Source: Flavobacterium acetivorans (lineage in GTDB: Bacteria; Bacteroidota; Bacteroidia; Flavobacteriales; Flavobacteriaceae). Taken from it: a stretch of DNA of 64,000 bases. Where the stretch lies: positions 1,302,001 to 1,366,000 of the forward strand of contig NZ_CP087132.1 of the NCBI RefSeq assembly GCF_020911885.1, given 5' to 3'. Positions 58,168 through 64,000 of this stretch are shown one piece after another (the first letter of the stretch is position 1; each line of letters begins with the position of its first letter). The notes below the pieces were generated by a model that searched no databases, was not told where the DNA came from, and was given only the letters and a program-made list of their open reading frames with translations. Both the position numbers and the translations under genes were made by a program.

Positions 58168-59484
58168 TTAGTATCTGTAATATTCTGGTTTGAATGGACC
58201 TTCAACAGCAACACCAATGTAAGCTGCTTGATCGTCACGTAAAGTTTCTAGTTCTACGCCTAATTTAGCAAGGTGCAACATAGCCACTTTCTCATCAAGG
58301 TGTTTTGGTAACATATAAACGTCATTGTTGTATGCTGCGCTGTTTTTCCACAATTCGATTTGAGCCAAAGTTTGGTTGGTGAATGAATTACTCATCACAA
58401 AACTTGGGTGACCTGTAGCACAACCTAGGTTTACTAAACGACCTTCGGCAAGAATGATGATATCTTTTCCGGCGATTGTGTATTTGTCAACCTGTGGTTT
58501 GATTTCAATTTTAGATGCACCGTGGTTTTTGTTCAACCAAGCCATATCAATTTCGTTATCAAAGTGTCCGATGTTACAAACGATAGTTTTGTCTTTCATT
58601 TGCTCGAAGTGCTCACCTAAAACGATGTCTTTATTTCCTGTAGTTGTGATGATGATATCAGCATTTCCAACAACGGTGTTTAATTTTTTTACTTCAAAAC
58701 CGTCCATTGCAGCTTGTAAAGCACAAATTGGATCAATTTCAGTAACAGTTACAATAGAACCGGCACCTCTAAAAGAAGCTGCAGTTCCTTTTCCTACGTC
58801 ACCGTATCCACATACAACAACTCTTTTTCCAGCTAACATGATATCAGTTGCACGACGAACCGCATCAACAGCCGATTCTTTACAACCGTATTTGTTATCA
58901 AATTTCGATTTAGTAACCGAGTCATTTACGTTAATTGCAGGCATTGGTAAAGTTCCCGCTTTTACTCTTTCATAAAGTCTGTGAACTCCAGTGGTAGTTT
59001 CTTCAGACAATCCTTTGATTCCCTCAACTAAATGTGGGTAACGGTCAATAACCATGTTTGTTAAATCTCCACCATCATCAAGAATCATGTTTAATGGTTT
59101 TCTGTCTTCACCAAAGAAAAGAGTTTGCTCGATACACCAGTCAAAATCTTCTTCGTTTAGACCTTTCCAAGCATAAACTTGAATTCCAGCAGCAGCAATA
59201 GCAGCAGCAGCTTGATCCTGAGTAGAGAAAATGTTACAAGAACTCCAAGTCACTTCAGCTCCAAGAGCGATTAAAGTTTCAATCAAAACCGCAGTTTGTA
59301 TCGTCATGTGCAAACATCCTGCAATACGAGCACCAGCAAGCGGTTGTTCGTCTTTGTATTCCGCACGAAGTGCCATTAAACCTGGCATTTCAGCTTCCGC
59401 CAGTTCAATTTCTTTTCTTCCCCAAGCCGCTAAGGAAATGTCTTTTACTTTGAAAGCCACAAAAGGCATAGTCGTTGTACTCAT
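58168..59484 (-). CDS. ahcY: Adenosylhomocysteinase
   Basis: The 438-residue NAD-dependent enzyme splits S-adenosylhomocysteine into adenosine and homocysteine, keeping methylation going. Seen are [17 protein letters not shown] with the substrate Lys and Asp, the NAD fold [18 protein letters not shown], and [16 protein letters not shown]. The C-terminus KPEYYRY is typical. A CAAAATTA box (TAATTTTG on the minus strand) at 59547-59554 may be its -7 element. It is a single gene. Confidence 0.97.
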   Translation of the reverse strand: MSTTTMPFVAFKVKDISLAAWGRKEIELAEAEMPGLMALRAEYKDEQPLAGARIAGCLHMTIQTAVLIETLIALGAEVTWSSCNIFSTQDQAAAAIAAAGIQVYAWKGLNEEDFDWCIEQTLFFGEDRKPLNMILDDGGDLTNMVIDRYPHLVEGIKGLSEETTTGVHRLYERVKAGTLPMPAINVNDSVTKSKFDNKYGCKESAVDAVRRATDIMLAGKRVVVCGYGDVGKGTAASFRGAGSIVTVTEIDPICALQAAMDGFEVKKLNTVVGNADIIITTTGNKDIVLGEHFEQMKDKTIVCNIGHFDNEIDMAWLNKNHGASKIEIKPQVDKYTIAGKDIIILAEGRLVNLGCATGHPSFVMSNSFTNQTLAQIELWKNSAAYNNDVYMLPKHLDEKVAMLHLAKLGVELETLRDDQAAYIGVAVEGPFKPEYYRY

Positions 59485-59507
59485 TTATAGTATATTTGTA
59501 ATTACTT

Positions 59508-59532
59508 CGTCCGTTCGCCTTTCAGGCTCGGG
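59508..59532. repeat. CCGTTCGC/CAGGCTCGGG intergenic element
   Basis: TCCGTTCGCCTTTCAGGCTCGGGT near 59508 resembles the TCCGTTCGCTTTGCAGGCTCGGGT segment near 19757. The two copies are 40 kb apart and each is outside genes. Confidence 0.65.
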
Positions 59533-59668
59533 TGAAAATTTTTGTGCAAAATTACGTAATATCTTTAGAAATATACTAATTTGTAGAATATTTGTGAAAT
59601 GTTTAATGGCTTAATCTTTTGAATATTAATGCTGTAATTTATAGATAGATTTCGTTTTAGGAGCTGAT

Positions 59669-59760
59669 CCCGCTGTACACTATATCTTTTTATGCTGAAT
59701 TCATTTCAGGACGCTGAAATGAATTCAGCATAAAAAGGATGCCGTTTCCATCGGGGCTAT
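59669..59760. repeat. Intergenic element with a perfect 24-bp stem
   Basis: The bases 59686-59709 (CTTTTTATGCTG..CATTTCAG) are perfectly complementary to 59714-59737 around a GACG loop. Flanks GATCCCGCTGTACAC and GCCGTTTCCATCGGGGCTA resemble the ends of a repeat family that I recall between genes in Flavobacterium genomes. It lies just upstream of the phosphopantetheinyl transferase gene. Confidence 0.75.
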
Positions 59761-59777
59761 AAAATCAAGAAACCAAT

Positions 59778-60419
59778 ATGCCACTTTTTAAAACCATCAA
59801 TTTCAATTCGGCCACCCAAATCCTAGTTTGGAAAATCACCGAATCATTCGAGGAACTAAACAATGAAATACAACTAAACGAAAAAAACAGTATTCGTCTA
59901 GGTGGAATGAAATCCCAAATGCAGCAACGTGCGTTTTTGAGTGTGCGTAAATTGCTGCAGGAATTGGGTTATACGGATTTCGATTTGTATTATGACCAAT
60001 TCGGGAAACCGCACTTGCATGACGGAAAGCACATTTCGATAACGCATTCCCATGATTTTTCGGCAATTATTATCAGCGACGAAACTGTGGGAATCGACAT
60101 CGAACTGCAGCGCGAGAAAATCATCAAAATCGCCGATAAATTCTGCGACTGCGAATTTCAATTCCTCGAACCCGAAAAAATGCCGGATTACATCCGAAAA
60201 TTAACGATGATTTGGGGTGCCAAAGAAGCGATTTTCAAAATCCGAAACGAAAAAGGAATCAGTTTCAAAAATCACATCAAGGTCGATGCCTTTGAATTAG
60301 AAAGTAAAGAAGCCAATGTTAAACTTCATTTTGATAATCTGATCAAAGATTTCATTATTCATTTTGAAGAAATTGAGGGATTTACCTTGGTTTATGCTTT
60401 TCAGGAAAACGAATCTTAA
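59778..60419 (+). CDS. 4'-phosphopantetheinyl transferase superfamily protein
   Basis: The 213-residue enzyme should transfer phosphopantetheine from CoA to carrier proteins. The magnesium motif VGIDIELQREKI is near residue 104 and the second motif WGAKEAIFKI near residue 150; THSHDFSAIIIS precedes them. Length and pattern fit the Sfp/EntD-like group more than AcpS. The acceptor is unknown; no PKS or NRPS genes are in the window. Its stop codon overlaps that of the convergent haemoglobin gene by 4 bases. Confidence 0.88.
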   Translation: MPLFKTINFNSATQILVWKITESFEELNNEIQLNEKNSIRLGGMKSQMQQRAFLSVRKLLQELGYTDFDLYYDQFGKPHLHDGKHISITHSHDFSAIIISDETVGIDIELQREKIIKIADKFCDCEFQFLEPEKMPDYIRKLTMIWGAKEAIFKIRNEKGISFKNHIKVDAFELESKEANVKLHFDNLIKDFIIHFEEIEGFTLVYAFQENES

Positions 60420-60799
60420 GCCCGACTTTCAAAAATATTCATATAGAGAAAAGTCCCCATTTTTCGGGCTCTTCGTTTTAGAATTTCCACATTTTCGCCT
60501 TCAAAAAGTTCGTCCAAAGTAGCGAACCACAAATTCAGCCAAATCCCAAATTCGTTTGGCGTGATGCGCTGACCAAAACGTTTGTCGACCGCATTATGTG
60601 CCAAAATTGGGTTTCCCTTGTACTTTTTTACGGCAAATAAATTGGTTTCCCAAAAATCGGTCAACTTCTCCAGATGTTCGTCCCAGTTGCTGATGGTTTC
60701 ATTAAAGAAAAAACCAATTTCCTCGTCTGCTCTTATTTTATCATAAAAAGTGGCGACTAAAAGCTTTAGATCGTCTCGGTTTTCAATTTGTTTTCTCAT
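60416..60799 (-). CDS. Group III truncated haemoglobin
   Basis: The 127-residue 2-over-2 globin starts with RDDLKLLVATFYDKIRADEEIGFFF and has the distal region HLEKLTDFWETNLF, the proximal His in PILAHNAVDKRFG and the C-terminal WLNLWFATLDELFEG. Group III globins bind haem and oxygen or nitric oxide; their role is debated. Its ATG shares a base with the TGA of the upstream membrane gene (ATGA-type coupling), so the two are co-translated. A Crp/Fnr gene and a perfect palindrome lie upstream on the same strand. Confidence 0.9.
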   Translation of the reverse strand: MRKQIENRDDLKLLVATFYDKIRADEEIGFFFNETISNWDEHLEKLTDFWETNLFAVKKYKGNPILAHNAVDKRFGQRITPNEFGIWLNLWFATLDELFEGENVEILKRRARKMGTFLYMNIFESRA

Positions 60800-61086
60800 C
60801 AGATGGTAATGGAATTGATTATAATAAATAAAATGCTGAAAAATACACTAATAATGGTAAGATTAAGTATGACTTTATGTTTCATTTGTGCCAAAATAGA
60901 AGTGTTTACAAGCATACAAATCAGTACAATAACGGCCAATTGAAGCATTTGTACTAGAGTTGTTCCGTTTTTAAGAACATTCATGGCAGCGGCTGAACCC
61001 AAACAACTTTGTCCAATAACGATTAATGTTGCAGAGCCAATGAAATTGTTGTCAAAACCTGTGAGTGTTTTTTTGTAAAGTGTCAT
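60799..61086 (-). CDS. Small three-helix membrane protein coupled to the globin
   Basis: From the ATG at 61086 the product is 95 residues (MTLYKKTLTGFDNNF). It has hydrophobic segments at about 18-32, 45-65 and 72-93, so about three membrane helices, one Cys in the first (IGQSCLGSAA) and one in the second. No family recognised. The stop overlaps the globin start by one base. The palindrome 61136-61155 lies 50 bases ahead of the start. Confidence 0.72.
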   Translation of the reverse strand: MTLYKKTLTGFDNNFIGSATLIVIGQSCLGSAAAMNVLKNGTTLVQMLQLAVIVLICMLVNTSILAQMKHKVILNLTIISVFFSILFIIINSITI

Positions 61087-61135
61087 GATAATTTGTTTTT
61101 GTTGGTACAAATTTACGACCGCTTGGATTCGATTA

Positions 61136-61155
61136 TTTATGACCTAGGTCATAAA
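61136..61155. promoter_or_regulatory. Perfect 20-bp palindrome, candidate Crp/Fnr operator
   Basis: TTTATGACCTAGGTCATAAA is a perfect palindrome. TGA and TCA half-sites are six bases apart, the same geometry as CRP (TGTGA-N6-TCACA) and FNR (TTGAT-N4-ATCAA) sites. It lies 8 bases after the Crp/Fnr gene ends and 50 bases before the membrane/globin pair, the expected place for an operator of that pair. Confidence 0.72.
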
Positions 61156-61162
61156 GCTTTTT

Positions 61163-61759
61163 TTACCGATATACCTTTCGATTTACGATTTTCAACTCTC
61201 CTTTTTTTTCCAATGTTTTAATGGTTCTGATGACGGTTTCTACCCGAAGGCCTGTTAAATCTCCCATTTGTTGTCGCGTCAAATCAATATGAAATCCGTT
61301 CTTGTCTTTTTTAAAATTAAAATAAGTAATAGAATAATCAAATAACTGCAAGAGTCGGTGCTCCGAATCTTGGGTCGAAATCTCCGCCGCCATAACCGAT
61401 TTGTAATGCAGACGCTGCGCTAGGTTTTCGATGATTTTAATAGAAACTGCGGTATTTTCGGCGATTAATTTCAGGAAACTGTCTTTCGGAATACTAAGTA
61501 ATTCACAATCTTCGATGGCTTCGGCGTTGGCGGGATAGGTTCGGTCTAAAAATAGAGGAGGTTCGCCAAAGCTCTGATTTGCATAAAAAAAACCTTGGAT
61601 GAATTCCCGACCTTCATCATTAAAATTATTCATTTTTACGGCTCCCGAAATAATTTGATAATAATGCGTTGCCAAATTGCCTTTCTCAAAAATGATTTCC
61701 GACTTTTTGTATTGCTTTCGTACCGCTCCATATTTTTCGAGTAATTCTATTTCGATCAT
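61163..61759 (-). CDS. Crp/Fnr family transcription regulator
   Basis: The 198-residue protein has an N-terminal cyclic-nucleotide-type beta-roll (SEIIFEKGNLATHYYQIISGAVKM) and a C-terminal winged helix with DLTRQQMGDLTG and the recognition helix LRVETVIRTIKTLEK. The Glu and Arg of ETVIRT match the base-contacting Glu209 and Arg213 of FNR, which read TGA; the intervening Ser is Ile. There is no N-terminal Cys cluster, so it is not an iron-sulfur oxygen sensor. Its ligand is unknown. A palindrome and a globin operon follow on the same strand. Confidence 0.9.
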   Translation of the reverse strand: MIEIELLEKYGAVRKQYKKSEIIFEKGNLATHYYQIISGAVKMNNFNDEGREFIQGFFYANQSFGEPPLFLDRTYPANAEAIEDCELLSIPKDSFLKLIAENTAVSIKIIENLAQRLHYKSVMAAEISTQDSEHRLLQLFDYSITYFNFKKDKNGFHIDLTRQQMGDLTGLRVETVIRTIKTLEKKGELKIVNRKVYR

Positions 61760-61853
61760 GGCTTTTTTCTTTTGTATTTTAGAATCCTAAAACAAAGATA
61801 AATTTTATAAAAGTAATGCTGGCTTTCAAAAAACCTATATTTTTACGTTCGTT

Positions 61854-62609
61854 ATGAAAAATAAAGATATATATTGTCAAATACTTCGGGCGAAGTTGGA
61901 TGGTCAAAAATTATTGGCTATTTTGCTGGATCCTGACAAGATCGTTTGGGGGAATTTAGACAATCTGATTTCAAAAATCAACCAATCGCCGGGAACACAT
62001 ATTTTCATCGGCGGAAGCTTGGTTACCACTACTATTCTTGACGAATTAATTTTAAAGATAAAACAAAATTGTCTTTTGCCAATCGTACTCTTTCCGGGAA
62101 ATCCTTCGCAAATTTCGGACAAAGCCGATGCGATTTTGTTTCTGTCATTGATCTCGGGAAGAAATCCCGATTATTTGATAGAACATCAGGTAAAAGCGGC
62201 ACCCATTTTGAGGCAAACTAGTCTTGAAATAATTCCTACCGGATATGTTTTGATAGAAAGCGGCGGAGAAACTGCCGTTGAAAGAATTAGCAAAACAAAA
62301 CCTTTAGACAGAAATAATTCGGATTTGGTTTTGGCAACCGCTCAAGCCGGAGAAATGCTTGGTAATAAATTAATTTATCTGGAAGCCGGAAGCGGTGCCC
62401 AACAGGCAATTCCTTTAGAAATGGTTGGATTAGTTTCTAAAAATATAGGAATCCCCTTAATTGTTGGAGGCGGAATCGTAAATTTGCGCGAAATTCAAAA
62501 TGCCTATGAAGCGGGAGCTGATTTAGTGGTCATTGGGACGGCTTTTGAAAATGACATGAATTTTTTTGATTTTAGAATAGCGGAGCAATCAAAAAGCAGC
62601 ATTCGTTAA
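61854..62609 (+). CDS. Geranylgeranylglyceryl phosphate synthase-like (PcrB/GGGPS) enzyme
   Basis: The 251-residue TIM-barrel prenyltransferase shows LLAILLDPDKI near the N-terminus, HIFIGGSLVTTT, PIVLFPGNPSQI, the LIYLEAGSGAQQ loop and IPLIVGGGIVNLREI, VVIGTAFEN at the C-terminal phosphate site. These are GGGPS hallmarks. In archaea the enzyme makes ether lipids; Bacteroidetes members are active GGGP synthases of unclear purpose. pnuC starts 37 bases downstream. Confidence 0.93.
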   Translation: MKNKDIYCQILRAKLDGQKLLAILLDPDKIVWGNLDNLISKINQSPGTHIFIGGSLVTTTILDELILKIKQNCLLPIVLFPGNPSQISDKADAILFLSLISGRNPDYLIEHQVKAAPILRQTSLEIIPTGYVLIESGGETAVERISKTKPLDRNNSDLVLATAQAGEMLGNKLIYLEAGSGAQQAIPLEMVGLVSKNIGIPLIVGGGIVNLREIQNAYEAGADLVVIGTAFENDMNFFDFRIAEQSKSSIR

Positions 62610-62646
62610 TTTTTTATCACTATTTGAAATTTAAATATGAACTAAA

Positions 62647-63270
62647 ATGATAGAATTTTTTCTAGATGCTTACAAGAATGCCTCAATTACTCAAATCATA
62701 TTGGAGTTTGTTGTTTTTGTATTCGGAATTTTAAGTGTTTGGTTTGCCAAAAAAGAGAATATTTGGGTTTACCCAACGGGATTGATTGCAACAGTTATTT
62801 CGGTTTATTTGCTTTTTGTTGCTGGTTATCTGGGTGATATGATGATTAATGGCTATTTCTCTATTATGAGTATTTATGGCTGGTATAAATGGGGTCGCAA
62901 AGTAAATGATACCGAAGAATTGCCTATAACAAGAACAAATACCAAAGAAAAAGCCATTGGAATTTTATTGTTTTTTATTACAGTTTTAGTGGTTTTTGGG
63001 ATATACAAATGGTTCGATTACGAGATTCATAAGGAAAATTATTTAGACATTATTGCCTCGGGAATATTTTTTACCGGAATGTGGTTTATGGCTAACAAGA
63101 AAATCGAAAACTGGACACTTTGGATAATCGGTGATATAATTGTGACTCCTTTGTATGCTTATCGTGGACTGGGAATGTTATCTTTGCAATATTTAATTTT
63201 TACAATAATGGCTATTTCGGCCTATTTAGAATGGAGAAAAATCTTAAACAAAAGCAATCCGCAATTATAA
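62647..63270 (+). CDS. pnuC: Nicotinamide riboside transporter PnuC
   Basis: The 207-residue protein has about seven membrane segments and the PnuC motifs GILSVWFAKKENIWVYPTG, cut here as GILSVWFAKKEN, and MMINGYFSIMSIYGWYKWGR, with the later WIIGDIIVTPLYAYRG. It imports nicotinamide riboside, which a NadR-type kinase then traps. The next gene starts inside its last 40 bases and encodes just such a P-loop kinase-like protein, which fits a salvage pair. Confidence 0.93.
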   Translation: MIEFFLDAYKNASITQIILEFVVFVFGILSVWFAKKENIWVYPTGLIATVISVYLLFVAGYLGDMMINGYFSIMSIYGWYKWGRKVNDTEELPITRTNTKEKAIGILLFFITVLVVFGIYKWFDYEIHKENYLDIIASGIFFTGMWFMANKKIENWTLWIIGDIIVTPLYAYRGLGMLSLQYLIFTIMAISAYLEWRKILNKSNPQL

Positions 63271-64000
63271 AAATCGCTTTGTTTGGTCCTGAAAGCACCG
63301 GCAAAACGACATTGGCAAAACAACTCGCTGGACATTATAAAACGGCTTGGGCTCCTGAATTTGCAAGGGAATATCTTCAAGAGAAATGGGATAAGAGCCA
63401 GCTTATTTGTGATGTAAATGATATGTTGCCTATTGCTTATGGTCAAACGCAATTGGAAAACGAAAAGCTGTCGATCGCCAATAAATACCTTTTTTGCGAT
63501 ACTAATTTATTGGTGACTAAGGTGTTTTCGGAAGTTTATTATAACTATTGTGATCCTTTGCTGGACAAAGCGGCTCAGGAACACGAATACGATTTGTTTT
63601 TTCTGACAGATATTGATGTTCCTTGGGAAAAAGATGATTTAAGAGATACAGCCGAAGGACGAGAAAACGTTTTTGAAGTTTTCAAGCAATCATTGATTGA
63701 TAATAAAAAACCTTTTATTACTCTTTCGGGAGATCAAAAATTGAGATTGAATACGGCAATTTCTATTACTGATGATTTAACTAAAGCGAAAGAATTGGGA
63801 TTTTCTTCGCTTGATTTTGTTCAGATTTATACTCGTGGAATTTCAATAGAGAAGATTCAAAAACAATTGCAATTCCTTCAAAACGGAATCTCCAAAACAC
63901 TGTTGGTACAGCCGGCAACCTTATATAATGGGATTTTGAAACTTTCTGAAACGGATTTTATAGAAAGGGCAGCTTTTTTTGATGCCAATAAACAATCCCT
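63231..64000 (+). CDS. NadR-like ATPase reading in frame into a DUF4301-like domain (3' partial)
   Basis: The ATG at 63231 overlaps the end of pnuC by 40 bases. The frame is open for 256 codons to the window edge. Residues 1-180 resemble the ribosylnicotinamide-kinase part of NadR: Walker A LFGPESTGKTT, PEFAREYL, YGQTQLENEKL, LFCDTNLLVTKVF, and the LTDIDVPWEKDDLRD segment. From about residue 190 (GFSSLDFVQIYTRGISIEKI, then QLQFLQNGISKTLLVQPAT) it looks like the start of a DUF4301 protein. I see no stop between the two parts, so a fusion is likely. The rest lies beyond the window. Confidence 0.82.
   Translation, partial: MEKNLKQKQSAIIKIALFGPESTGKTTLAKQLAGHYKTAWAPEFAREYLQEKWDKSQLICDVNDMLPIAYGQTQLENEKLSIANKYLFCDTNLLVTKVFSEVYYNYCDPLLDKAAQEHEYDLFFLTDIDVPWEKDDLRDTAEGRENVFEVFKQSLIDNKKPFITLSGDQKLRLNTAISITDDLTKAKELGFSSLDFVQIYTRGISIEKIQKQLQFLQNGISKTLLVQPATLYNGILKLSETDFIERAAFFDANKQS

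Overview
The window is from a member of the Flavobacteriaceae, most likely a Flavobacterium. Three things point there: a type IX secretion (T9SS) sorting domain with PorP/SprF and PorE-like partners, the gliding genes gldE and gldD beside mutY and ssb, and promoter-like TAnnTTTG boxes in place of strong Shine-Dalgarno sites. No rRNA, tRNA, CRISPR array or transposase gene was seen.

Region 1 (1-19.4 kb) is a cell-surface module. A giant adhesin gene enters from the left edge already inside a tandem array of 234-bp units. 63 full copies lie in the window and each encodes a 78-residue Ig-like domain. The gene ends with a diverged repeat, a small Cys/Trp-rich duplication, a DUF11-like domain and a T9SS type B C-terminal sorting domain. 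A PorP/SprF outer-membrane protein and a PorE-like TPR/beta-propeller/OmpA protein follow, and the run ends at a clear terminator.

Region 2 (19.4-28 kb) mixes housekeeping genes (aspartokinase, GNAT acetyltransferase, fructose-1,6-bisphosphatase) with two long stretches of intergenic repeats. One stretch surrounds a DUF4041/GIY-YIG nuclease-like gene. That gene is A/T-rich, has short inverted repeats at its edges, a long hairpin directly after it, and 70-bp direct repeats further out. It looks like a mobile single-gene cassette and is the most accessory-looking locus in the window.

Region 3 (28-54 kb) is core genome: TerB-like protein, HupE/UreJ-like protein, dCMP deaminase, S41 protease, a shortened thioredoxin-reductase-like protein, MarC, DUF3109, class Ia ribonucleotide reductase (nrdB, nrdA), RDD protein, dNTP triphosphohydrolase, DUF3078 protein, dxs, tadA, RNase G, a 30-residue basic ribosome-like protein, HU, mutY, ssb, gldE, gldD, a CxxxC metal-binding lipoprotein, a DMT transporter and an active/inactive pair of M16 peptidases. 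dCMP deaminase, RNR and dNTPase form a loose nucleotide theme. mutY-ssb-gldE-gldD is a compact run.

Region 4 (54-64 kb) holds rplU-rpmA, an outer-membrane beta-barrel receptor, adenosylhomocysteinase, a phosphopantetheinyl transferase, a Crp/Fnr regulator followed by a perfect 20-bp palindrome and a coupled membrane protein/truncated haemoglobin pair, a GGGP synthase, pnuC, and the start of a NadR-like ATPase that reads in frame into a DUF4301-like segment at the right edge.

All calls come from reading the sequence and family knowledge; no searches were run. Repeat copy number is as given in this sequence and could differ in the cell.
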